A stretch of 26,205 nt of DNA. Origin: Sphacelaria rigidula (lineage: Eukaryota; Phaeophyceae; Sphacelariales). Location of the stretch: assembly GCA_964200075.2 (NCBI GenBank), contig CAXNAA020000147.1, forward strand, positions 1 through 26,205, read 5' to 3'. Every line of letters begins with the position of its first letter. The stretch's first letter is position 1. The notes under the pieces are model-generated. The model saw only the letters and a program-made list of their open reading frames with translations, did not search any database and was not told the origin of the DNA. Made by a program: the position numbers and the translations under genes. Below are positions 1 through 9,300 of this stretch, in pieces.

Positions 1-410
1 TTGCTAAATAAACAGCCCCCCCCCTCCTCCCCCCCCCCCCCCCCCCCCCACAAGCACACCCGTGTCCCCCCCCCCCCCCCCCCCCCCGTCATACCTTCAA
101 CCCCCCCCTTTGTCGGGACGAGTCCTTAATCCCGGGGTATCAAGCCATCTACCCCCCCGGCGCATTCGTGACATTCCGATATCGCAGAGTGAATCAGCAC
201 TACTTGTACTACTCCCGAACCGCGTCGACCCTGGGTAAGTTTTACTTCTTGCTCACCCCCCGCGTTTTCAACGACAAAAAGCAGATCCTGTAGGGGAGGG
301 GGGAAACGTTATCGTTGGCATCCAAACCCGCATCTTGCCGCTCTAACTACCTGCTGTCCGTTGGACGTATGCGTCCGTGTGTCTATTTTGTTTGTTTCAC
401 AAACGCGCAG
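1..410. other. 3' part of an ATG3 intron (5' gene end outside the window)
   Basis: This stretch precedes the first recognisable ATG3 exon and ends in a normal acceptor, pyrimidine-rich sequence followed by cgcgcag at 404-410. It carries two long C tracts. A frame open from the second C tract to about 291 has no ATG and resembles nothing I know. The preceding ATG3 exon, which should encode an acidic stretch, is not visible here, so the amino-terminal half of the gene lies to the left of the window. Confidence 0.6.
16..87. repeat. Poly-C tracts
   Basis: There are two nearly pure C runs, about 16-49 (interrupted by two T residues) and 66-87 (22 C). They are prone to length errors in sequencing, so the exact lengths are unreliable. 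Confidence 0.9.
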
Positions 411-551
411 GCGACGGTGCATGCTGGATCAGCCTACCTGACCGCCCAAGAGCCAGAGGACTCCATACTGCCTACTCGATCATACGACCTCAGCATCACA
501 TACGATAAGCACCACCAAACACCTAGAATGTGGCTCTTCGGATACGACGAG
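411..551 (+). CDS. ATG3: ATG3 exon (first in window), 47 codons
   Basis: Phase 0 on both sides. It begins after the acceptor gcgcag and ends at GAC GAG before the unusual donor gcaagc. It encodes the core strands of the E2 fold: [20 protein letters not shown] followed by [20 protein letters not shown], which matches the conserved YDL-ITYDK-YYQTPR-WL-GYDE stretch of Atg3 proteins. Confidence 0.95.
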
Positions 552-3356
552 GCAAGCACAAACACTTATGCTCACCACCATAGTTTTGCGCGTACTACAT
601 ACACAATCACCCCCCCGCCCTCCCCGTCTCGAAAGGGATGCGTGGTCAGTGGTCAAGCGACTAAGGCAAGCAACAAATGAGTACCCCCGCGGACGCATCT
701 GCCTAATCCTCAAATTCGGATATAATGAGGCAAGCATGCACTGGTGCTGTATCTGAATTCGCGCACACGTTCTTTTGGGCGACAAATGCCTTCTCGTTTT
801 TTTTCTGTATGATAAACGTCGATTATCTTGCGCCACCGAAGAAGCGCACGTGCATGCAGATGACGACGAGAGCTCCTCCACCACTCCGATGTTGATGTCA
901 ATAGCACCGCATAGGCATATCTTGTAACGTGAGGAATCCGAGGACGGTAGGCTGGATGCATTTTTTTTTCAATCTGCGGTGTTGCTTCTACCGTGGCACT
1001 TGGGGGCTGTTTTCCATTGTTGGTTGCTATTGGCCTCGGAAACTATTGTGGTGACTGTGGTGAGTATGCTTTACTCGCATTATTGTTGCTATTTGTACTG
1101 GTGTTTACAGCATTCAGGCGTGCAAGTCGCCGGGCTGCTTTTCGGCTACAGCAGGACACACCTGTGGTCACTTCGAGCGTACGCAAAAAACATGTCGTTG
1201 TGATATTCGCGTGTGATTTGTGACGCCACAGTCGGGACAGCCATTGGCTCCGGAGGAGGTGTTTGAAGACGTGATGCAGGACTACGCCAGACAAACGGTC
1301 ACGATGGAGCCACACCCACACCTTGCATCGCACCATGCCTCTGTTCACCCTTGCAAGGTAAGTCTTCGACTATCTCCTTGACGCTCATGCCGGGGCTTAC
1401 GAGGTTGGGCGGCATTCGGCTTTTCGAGAGATTCCGTACTGTACGTGCATCTATTCAGTTCTTGCTTTCTGTGTTAGAGTAGCTGGCTGAACGTTGCTTA
1501 CAGAAGCAACGCCGTACGCCATGCTCTAATTCGCGCCACACCGATGGTGCTTGCAGGGCAACGTGTACTGTATTGTGCTAGCTGTTAATATACCGATTGA
1601 CTGCTGAGCTAAACAGCCAGCGCTGGCTGTTTAGCTCAGCAGTCAATCGGTATGTTAACAAAAGCTAAGTTCGAATGAAACGGGAAAATACTGAGAATTT
1701 GACTTCGATATTAAGCGAGGATGCGGGTCGACGTCTACCGGTTGAACTGAACAGCGTTGGTTACAGGGATAGCTACCCTGGGGTGAGAGTACTCGGGGTC
1801 ATGCGACGGACCCACCGAACTTAGCTTTTGTGAAGATACCGATTGACTGCAGAGCTAAGCGGAAGCCAGTCCCCTCCTGACGTTGTGTTCCAAACGAGTA
1901 CAATATTCCCAATGCACAAAGCTTGTTGAATACTTCCTCCGTCTCAGAGGTCGAAGTACGTTGCGCTATACAGGTGCTGCGTCACATGCCATCACATTTA
2001 TTTCCTTCATGTGGTAGGAAGCAACGTATTTTCCAACCTGAACCCCGGCATTTGACGTAAAACTCCGCAGTCCACCGGACGTACGCATGGCCAAGTGAAG
2101 GAACATGTGCCGCTACGATGTCATTTTCGGCCGTTTTTCCAGTTTCAAGTGTTGAACGGGAGAGAAGATAACGGCCAAGATGGAAGAAATTTAGTGAAAC
2201 ATTGTCGTAGAGTATACATCAGAACTCGACTTACAGTAGACCATACTAGCGCCAATGTTGTAGGTCGTTCTAGCGCCCTAGAGCTCAGGCCTCACTCGGC
2301 CGGCCTCCGTAGGTAGTGGGTCTTGATGGCACTTTCGCTTCAGCCCGCCCAACTTGATGGCGTAGCCGAAAGGTCGAACGCGCGATGCGTTTTTACATCC
2401 TCTCATTTGGGCGCCTGATGTGAGAGCGCCATTGAGTCCCACCCCTTTGCTTGTCGTATTTTTTACTAAATATTGCAGACCTTGGCTTTCATATGGATCA
2501 TAATGGGGATTACTTTGACAGTCCTAACAGCAGTCCGAAGTTGGTCGTGAACGATGATGTATATTTCAAACCTTGCCCAAGGAGGTGCGGATGTAGATAC
2601 ATTTTGGAGCCGGAACTTTTTTGCGATAATATTTGAAGGCTAACAACATTATTAGCATATGTGATGTACATATATATATGTAGTCAGCATTTATTTCGAT
2701 CGATCCCACCAACAACCTGTGAATCGCCGACGAACTTGAAACATGAGTGAACAAAAACAGCGTACTAGACCTTATAAAACATTCAGTATTGGGTGTGGCG
2801 TACGAACATCCGACACCAGATGAAGCTTTCGTTAGTGCCTGTGTTTGGAATGTGCTTTTTCTACACACCTGCTGTGCGTATCGATATGTCGAAACGTGTG
2901 ATCAAATGCCTCGTGCCATATTACAGCGCGTGAGTTCTTCGTATTTTCCAGCCGAAGGGCATGGGCGTGCCAACCCCACCACATGTACTAGTGCACAAAC
3001 GGAGCTGGTTGTTCCATTATTTTTTTCCAGCTTTGTTGCTCCCCATTGGTGAAACCCCACCCCTGGACGGAAACGCCGAAAACGTCCATGGAAATAAACC
3101 CACCCGTCATAGTGTGTGTGTATTCGTTCTTGCGTTTGTTCAGCACGCGGACACGATGAAGACTATGCTGGCCAACCTCACGCGAGGAGGCAAAGAGGCA
3201 CGGGTGGACCAGTACCTCTTCATATTCCTCAAGTTTATTCAGTCAGTCGTGCCGACCATCGACTACGACTACACCATGTCCGTCGACGCTGGCGGGGGCG
3301 ATGCCAACACAGCCGACGCGTTCGTTGAAATCGAACCGGACGCCGACAGCTGTTAG
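411..3356 (+). CDS. ATG3: ATG3, autophagy E2-like Atg8-PE conjugating enzyme (3' half, three exons)
   Basis: Atg3 accepts Atg8/LC3 from the E1-like Atg7 through a thioester on its active-site cysteine and transfers it to phosphatidylethanolamine on growing autophagosome membranes. Three exons (411-551, 1232-1357, 3144-3356) join in phase 0 to give 159 residues, the carboxy-terminal half of the usual roughly 310. Family landmarks appear in the expected order: [14 protein letters not shown], then WLFGYDE, then [14 protein letters not shown], the catalytic HPCK motif, [20 protein letters not shown] and DYDYTMS. An acidic 21-residue or longer tail (around [14 protein letters not shown]) ends at TAG 3354-3356. 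The first junction needs a GC donor. The gene runs tail to tail with the URC1-like gene. The identification is secure; the amino-terminal half is missing only because the window starts here. Confidence 0.95.
552..1231 (+). other. GC-AG intron of ATG3
   Basis: The intron starts gcaagc and ends gacgccacag, 680 bases. No GT lies close enough to the exon end to keep the conserved GYDE to SGQPL junction, so a GC donor is the simplest reading. The donor matches the strong GC-AG consensus AG|GCAAG. The intron holds a short degenerate copy of the exon end at 715-735; otherwise I see no gene in it. Confidence 0.8.
1232..1357 (+). CDS. ATG3: ATG3 catalytic exon, 42 codons
   Basis: Phase 0 on both sides, from acceptor ccacag to donor gtaagt. 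It encodes [20 protein letters not shown] then [11 protein letters not shown] and ends in ASVHPCK. The Cys of HPC is the known active-site residue of Atg3 that carries the Atg8 thioester, and it is intact here. Confidence 0.95.
1584..1659. repeat. 76-base near-perfect palindrome
   Basis: Two 38-base arms meet at 1621/1622 with no spacer and a single mismatch (1589/1654). The centre reads CAGCCAGCGCTGGCTG. The right arm is also the left terminal inverted repeat of the element at 1630-1860, so the palindrome looks like an extra inverted copy of that terminus. Confidence 0.95.
1630..1860. mobile_element. MITE-like element with 44-45 base terminal inverted repeats
   Basis: The left terminus (1630-1673) and right terminus (1816-1860) are inverted copies. 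The inner 16 bases, ACAAAAGCTAAGTTCG, are identical, and only a few mismatches occur across the outer part. The roughly 140-base interior has no open frame of note, so this would be a non-autonomous element. I see no clear target-site duplication. A 17-base match to its outer end recurs at 11526-11542. Confidence 0.7.
3144..3356 (+). CDS. ATG3: ATG3 terminal exon, 70 codons plus stop
   Basis: It begins after tttgttcag with HADTMK, completing the family motif HPCKHA across the splice. It continues with [20 protein letters not shown] and DYDYTMS, the conserved carboxy-terminal core, and then an acidic tail with [11 protein letters not shown]. The stop is TAG at 3354-3356. Confidence 0.95.
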   Translation, partial: HADTMKTMLANLTRGGKEARVDQYLFIFLKFIQSVVPTIDYDYTMSVDAGGGDANTADAFVEIEPDADSC

Positions 3357-3794
3357 GACATACCTGCAATCTACTGCATTGTACAGTAAGTAGGATGTTT
3401 TGAGATTGGGTCCGACCGCATCCCTCGAGGATTCGAATGTCTTCGTGTGTCACTTGACTTGCAATCTTGGACATGTGCTCATTTTTGATACCATGGCTAG
3501 GCCCTCATGTGGTTTTTATACAGTAACGCTAGGTCTAGTGAGCGTGGTAGCGCCAGGGTGTGTGTCGTGTCTCCTGTGTCAGTATTCGCGACTCTTGGTG
3601 TAACATTGCTGGCATAGTTCCCCCCCCAATCCATCATGACTGTCTCGTATCCTGAGCGATGTTTTAATTGTGTTGTACAGTGGCAATTGAGTCGCCATTG
3701 CAGACGGTATTGTGTCTTGGATCGATAGCGGGCGATGGAGGGAGGATTGTGGGTGTGATCTATTTTTCAGTTTAGCACGTTAGTTGTGGATGTA

Positions 3795-3819
3795 ACCATC
3801 GTCACCATCGTCACCATCG
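3795..3819. repeat. 9-base tandem repeat (ACCATCGTC)
   Basis: Two full units and most of a third lie in tandem, 440 bases past the ATG3 stop codon. Confidence 0.85.
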
Positions 3820-3904
3820 CAGGCCGGGGAGAGAAGAACTGCGACAAAATCGTATGCATGTGGTGCTCGGGGTCATAGTGGATGCCCAGAGAAATGTTCT
3901 TGTA

Positions 3905-3910
3905 AATAAA
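3905..3910 (+). terminator. Possible polyadenylation hexamer AATAAA
   Basis: An AATAAA lies about 550 bases downstream of the ATG3 stop, preceded by TGTA. It could be the ATG3 poly(A) signal, but a 3' UTR of that length is an assumption and the organism may not use this hexamer. Confidence 0.25.
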
Positions 3911-4528
3911 TGAGATGTTGTCAAAGCTTTTGTTGTCTCTTCCTGAGGGTGTTTTTTTTCAGAGGGTAGAGAGTCACCTGCTGCCGCTAGTCGCCGAAAA
4001 GGACATTGAGTTACGTAACAGCCAGTTTTTTAACGCTGCGATTGCCGACCTTGTTCAGCCATCACGTCGGAACACATGACGTAGACAACCGCCGCGCAGG
4101 TGTCGTCTTGTGTCGTATACTGTGTGAATGGGAACCATTTGTACTGGGAATTGCTCAAGTCGACCAATCCTTCAGCATCACTACAGTCAGCTGCATCGCG
4201 ACTCATAACGATTGATGTAAGAAATGCACATGTACCATGGGGCGACTTGTGGATGCTGTAGTCGTAAAACACAAACGCATACGTACTATGCACAGCTGCG
4301 CAGGCGTTTGTGACCATAATAATGGATCAGGCACCCATTGGTCGAATGCCCTTCGTTGCCAGTGTGCTTGACGGATTCATCGCCTCAGATGCGTGCACCC
4401 AAAAGCTGATTTTGCCAAGATGCCTTCGTTACCAAACCTATCAGTGCTTGTGCCGCTATACTAGACAGACAGCCGGTTCCAACCTGATCTCATGCAACCC
4501 ATCCAAAGGTGGAAGGCCTGGCGCACCG

Positions 4529-4700
4529 TACCAAAGGGTACTTGGGGTACCGGTACCCTAGGGTACCTAGAGTATGGGCCATTCAAACACGGGGTACTCG
4601 CGAGCACCCGAGGTATCGACTTGGAAGAAATACCGACGATTTCAGGGTACCTACAGTAGGAATCGGCTTGAAGAAATACTAATACATATCCCAGGGTCCG
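4529..4700. repeat. GTACC-rich repeat patch with internal direct repeat
   Basis: GGTAC/GTACC motifs recur every 10-20 bases, including the perfect palindrome GGGTACCGGTACCC at 4545-4558. Inside it, two related units (about 4613-4636 and 4660-4683, sharing CTTG-AAGAAATAC) repeat with a period near 47. Similar GTACC-rich patches occur at 6375-6515 and 15665-15900. Confidence 0.6.
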
Positions 4701-4977
4701 CACCTTATCGTCCCCGCCTGGACCCCGTCCGAAACACAGCACCCAGCAAACGCAGCATTGGTCGATTAAAGCTCAGAATGCCCAGACGCATGCACCTGTC
4801 CTGTACCCGGTCCAACATAAAATGGAACAAAATCTTATCCTACGGTATAGTAGTAGTAGCATTCGCCATGTGACCTTGTTGTGCCTGGTTTTACGTTACA
4901 CAGAGCTGAACTAAGATCACCCAACAGCTTCCGTTGTCCTCGATGCCATCACCAGAAGCGAACCACGCGGCGAAGGT

Positions 4978-5019
4978 GCAGCACATCTCGAGGTCGGTCC
5001 CGACCTCGAGATGTGCTGC
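4978..5019. repeat. Perfect 20-bp stem hairpin
   Basis: Left arm 4978-4997 and right arm 5000-5019 are exact reverse complements around a two-base TC spacer, and each includes CTCGAG. It lies in the convergent intergenic region and could be a foldback remnant or a transcript hairpin. There is no U-tract of the bacterial terminator type. Confidence 0.9.
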
Positions 5020-5096
5020 TCTATATACAAGTGCAAAATAGTACCTGACAAGCTGAGACAGTCGTTCCCACCCGCATGTACGTCAAAACTGCTTCC

Positions 5097-5367
5097 TAAA
5101 CGTTGATTCGATTTTGTGTACCAAAAACTCACGATGGATAAATAAACGGCCAAAGTGCGCACAAGTGGCACATACGCCGATACCACAGCCAGCAAGGTCT
5201 TGGGGGACGCTGGCTTTCACAAGGAGGAAGGTCACGTCCATATCGTGCCCAACAAGACGAGGCTTGTATTTCCACCGCGCCTTCACATGCAGTCAGCAGT
5301 CAAAAATGTCACCTCAAAGTACTTAAAACTAAACGTTTGTTCGATTCCGTACGCCAAAACACACGAC
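5097..5367 (+). repeat. Diverged direct repeat pair, 233-base period
   Basis: The copies at 5097-5134 and 5330-5367 share TAAACGTT-TTCGATT-GT and CCAAAA-C-CACGA, roughly three quarters identical by eye. They suggest an old local duplication. Confidence 0.5.
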
Positions 5368-5990
5368 TGACACAGCAAGCATGTAAATTTGCCTTAAAAA
5401 AATGCTCCGAGCGCGCATAAGCATACGACATCAACGCCAAAATCACAAAGCAGCGACGGACATGCCTTCGTCTTGTTACCCCATACTCAAACATTCGACA
5501 AACACCACACAGATTAAAAAAAAAATGAAGCTTCCTCCAGGCTACAGATTGGCACGCACTCTTCTTTTTGGTCAATTAGAAAACTGCGCGCCGCTGTGCC
5601 TCATTGTCTGTAGAAGCTACTGTTGTTATCATACAAGTGCAAGGCACGCAACAAAAGCTCCAGTCACGCACGCTACCTGTGGGAGGGGCTCTGTCTCCCC
5701 GTCACGCACACACGCATTTAAACTGCGCATTAGTTCTTGCCACAAAACTGTCGAGTATTCGCCTACGGAGTGGAACCTAGACACTCCGCTTCAACGCCTA
5801 CTACGTTTCACGGTTCGGATGTGTCATGGCCGGTTCAAATCACTAAATCCACGATTTTTCAGGCCTGATCGCTCAAGAGAAAAAAAAAGTCGGCCAATGG
5901 TCAAAAAGGTTCCCGTGCAATTTTTGCACCCTTCCGTATGCCTGGGCTGGGCGTACCTGGGTTGCAACGCTGTAAACAAAGCTCAAGGAT

Positions 5991-6011
5991 TGATTCGTAC
6001 GGTACGAATCA
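5991..6011. repeat. Odd-length palindrome, 10-bp arms
   Basis: TGATTCGTAC and GTACGAATCA flank a single central G. It lies 200 bases beyond the URC1-like stop codon on its 3' side. Confidence 0.85.
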
Positions 6012-6209
6012 GTCACACTAAAATCAAGTAATTTACAGACGAATCATTAATTCGTTCAACTCTTTGCTACGTTTCACACGGGGGTTCAGCTGCTGCTCTA
6101 ACTAGTCCGTCCAACTTGGTTCACAGCTGGTCACTCTCGCCTACGGTAAGTTCCTCTTGGAGTATTCAATTGCTACAAATTTCTTCGCCATCATCGCATT
6201 GAAGGAAGG

Positions 6210-6317
6210 TCATGATTCTTGCGCTGCGGTGTCATCTCCCTTGTCAGGGTTGCCGTCCTGCTTCTCGGCGATGTCGTAGGCCCTCCCCACGGTAGCCTTG
6301 AGTGTTTCTTCCGTCAC
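6210..6317 (-). CDS. URC1: URC1-like exon 12 (terminal), 35 codons plus stop
   Basis: Acceptor TGTTCAG. It encodes VTEETLKATVGRAYDIAEK, then an acidic tail QDGNPDKGDDTAAQES and TGA. The L-ATVGRA-D match to the carboxy terminus of URC1 homologues confirms it. Confidence 0.93.
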   Translation of the reverse strand: MTEETLKATVGRAYDIAEKQDGNPDKGDDTAAQES

Positions 6318-9300
6318 CTGAACACGAGATAGTTTTGCCCCGCGTCCAATGGTACACGTATCGAGAGCACGAGGGGTGATCAGGGCATAGTACCCGACGT
6401 ACCCCCACGGTACCCTGCCTTTTCAGGATATTCGTAGTACCCAGTACCTGGGACTGCCTGGCAAGGATATCAACGGCCGAAAGTATGGAGTATCCCCGAG
6501 TACCTGTGATGCTGAGCTGTGCGGGTTCCCCGCCTTACTCGGAACACGATCCAAAAACATCAACACGTGGCTCTTGCGGTTCAGCAAAAATAGGGGTAGC
6601 ACCACTTATGCATGATACTGCATGACTCCAGAAAATCCCACCACCAAAGTCCGTTGTTCGAAGACGTGCCGAACGACTACTATTTGCACCACCAGAAACC
6701 AAAACATCGATATTTTCTATGCATCAGTACTCAGTCCGCTCTTCAGCAAACACCTCGAGTTGTTTACGGTGAGGAGGCACCCGCTCGCCATTTTTTGTGT
6801 AAGGAAGGCACACATGAACATCCATCTCCCAAGCGACAACCATGTCTACTGTACGCACACGGTGAATCATGACAAGAAAGACTCACCAAATTCGTTCATC
6901 AATGCGAGCAAAGCACCGGCAGATCTATCAACATTGTTGTAGTGTGCATTAGCTCCTCGGCCAGGTGTGTTGGAAGCCTAACCCCTCAATACTTCTTTGA
7001 AATGCTGTGACATTCTACTGTGCTTTTTCTTCAACTACAAGAGTTCGGTTGGCGCTACAGTTTGAAGCAGAATTGAAGCGAGGGATGGAGATGGAAGCGT
7101 ACTTACCCCTTTGTATCCATGACCCCCGTGGTATCCTCCATACACCTTGGCGGTGATTTCCACCTTTGCATCCTTAGGGACAAGCTCGGGAGGAATCTCC
7201 ACACGTTCCACGATCTTAATACCCTGATAATACAAAAGGCAAAGCGGCCCATTACGCACGGCACAGTGCACCGACCAGTCGTGGTCAAACATAAAGCTGA
7301 CAAGACCGATTGATATGAATCAAGATTTGTTAGATGGAGATGATTGACGACCAGGCCAGATAAGCACAATTGGAAATCAGGACATACAGAAGGACAGCCA
7401 TGGATGTCCATGAGGTGAACTTATGAACCCCAGCTGTGCGGTGCATTCAAAGGCATCAGGATATGCACATAGGATCCGAAGGTGGGCAGGCACAGCCACT
7501 GACCTCAGCACATCACATCACGTTGCTCGCGAGCATTCTACGTACCTCCCCATAACGTGTCAAGATGACAAACGCTTAAAGATGTCCACCGCGCAAGCAG
7601 ACCACAAACAAATCGCACAACAGCTGAAACAATGCGCATGCGATACAAACGATGCGGAACGTTTGCAAACATTCCACCGTGAACAATGTCCTGTAGCAGG
7701 GCGTGATTCACAGCCGTAATTTGCCGCAGAAGGTCAGAATCTCCTTCCATTTCGCAAGCAGTGCTGAGCATACACCCAAGCTAGTCGTTAGGGATAAACC
7801 ACACAGCCATACTCAACGATCCGTGAAAATGTGAACGCAAAAACAACCGTGCTGCCCAGGAACGTGAGGTAACAACTTCTCACAAAGGAAATGGCCCCGG
7901 CACCGCACCAGCACAACAAAGAAACAAAGTAGCGACGTGGAAATTCTGTTCCGGACGTTCCTGACGTTCCGCATCCTAGGTTCACCAACACGACGCCCAT
8001 GAGGGGTTTCCTCCAGGTAGGAAGCATTTGCTAGCTCACCTGGTCCATCCCAGAGACCACTCGCCACCCCAATCAATCTATGTGTGCTACACACTACTAC
8101 GGTATATCCACGAGCTCAGACTCGACAATCAGAGTACAGTACAACCGCGGCATTCGCTGTACTGTAGTAGACAGTCTTCCGCGGGAGCACACCGTTCTCA
8201 ACAGCGACCACCGACACCAATATCAACACCGACAGAAACGATGGCGGCAGCGGCCACAATGACAGAAAAATCAAGTGGACAAACCGAAGAGCAAGGCGGG
8301 GTAGTAGCACAACAACCTCACCGTGGATACGATAGCGTCGTACTTCATATCGCTCATGGAAATGAAGCGATGGATCTTCGTCACTCCCAGCCAATGCAAT
8401 GGATCGGGCATCATCGCTTGGAATCGTGTATCTTGAATTCCCGCCACCTATCATCCACATTGACATTTTTTTGTCAAATCGTGTGGAAAAGAAAAGAGAA
8501 GAGGGATATCAGCTACGAACCCATAATTTGCGAAATACTGATGTTTGTCGGGGTATCTCACTTGGAAACATGATATTATGGAAAACCAGCTGGTGGGACT
8601 TCCAATTCGTACGAGCTGGGCCAGCTGACAGTGACTTTTGACCGAAGAGTGGAGATGACATTGGTAATTCGAAGAGTTAGGCGCTGAAATTTTGACGCGG
8701 CATTTTTATTATTGACCCGCGCAACGCTGTTGGGGGTGCAGAGGAAAAGAAAGAAAAACAGGAAGATAGCGAGTTGAATTTTCAGGAGAAACTGGAAAAA
8801 TTCTATAGCTTTCTTAAAAATTGATAAAAACGACGACAACGCTCCAACATATACGGGCACTCGCGTCAACGACATTCTGGTAAAGTTTCGGCCAAAATAC
8901 CTCACATTGGGCACGGCATCGCACTTTTTGTGTGACACGGCCGCGCCCCTTCATTTCAAGTGATACAGGAGACTCTAATTATGGAGGTCACGAGTTCGAA
9001 TCCCGACAGATTCTCTTTTTTTTTCCTCCGCCGTTAAGGTTATATATTATGCAGTACATTTTTTTTTCGTTTTTTTTCTTCGTTCAGCGGCGGTGCCATG
9101 GGTTACCAGGTTGGTCTGCACTTCTCAGCGATATGCTCAAGTCGCGCTGATTTGGAAAACTTGAGAAGTTGTGGTGTGGAAAGCGAACGCGGGATTTACT
9201 GCTGGCCCAGCTCGTACCAAAAAAGCCAGCACTCTTGCAAAACTATTTCACGAAAACGTGTCAGGCTCACGTCGTCGTCCGAGTAATCAACGACCTAGGG

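Larger units (their letters stand above)
1358..3143 (+). other. Last intron of ATG3
   Basis: GT-AG intron of 1786 bases, gtaagt to tttgttcag. It contains the inverted-repeat element at 1584-1860. The rest shows only short open frames without recognisable similarity, and an AT-rich patch near 2650-2690. Confidence 0.85.
3357..6209. other. Intergenic region between convergent ATG3 and URC1-like genes
   Basis: No gene is recognised here. It must contain the 3' untranslated regions of both neighbours. Its contents are a short 9-base tandem repeat, an AATAAA, a GTAC-rich patch, a 20-bp hairpin, a diverged direct repeat and an odd-length palindrome. The longest open frame (5402-6031, plus, 209 codons) is basic, has no recognisable domain and contains repeat sequence; I do not call it a gene. 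Confidence 0.6.

Noticed and set aside
88-291. Open frame without ATG after the second poly-C tract (FVTFRYRRVNQHYLYYSRT)
   Set aside because: It does not match the acidic segment expected before the ATG3 exon, belongs to no known family and is not long enough to be significant.
4030-4317. 95-codon minus-strand frame in the convergent intergenic region
   Set aside because: The composition is somewhat protein-like (SNSQYKWFPFTQYTTQDDT), but there is no recognised family and the opposite strand is also open. It was left uncalled.
5402-6031. Longest open frame in the window (209 codons, plus strand)
   Set aside because: Basic, with irregular composition and no known domain. It spans part of a diverged direct repeat and a palindrome, and an open frame of this length is expected occasionally by chance in 26 kb on six frames.
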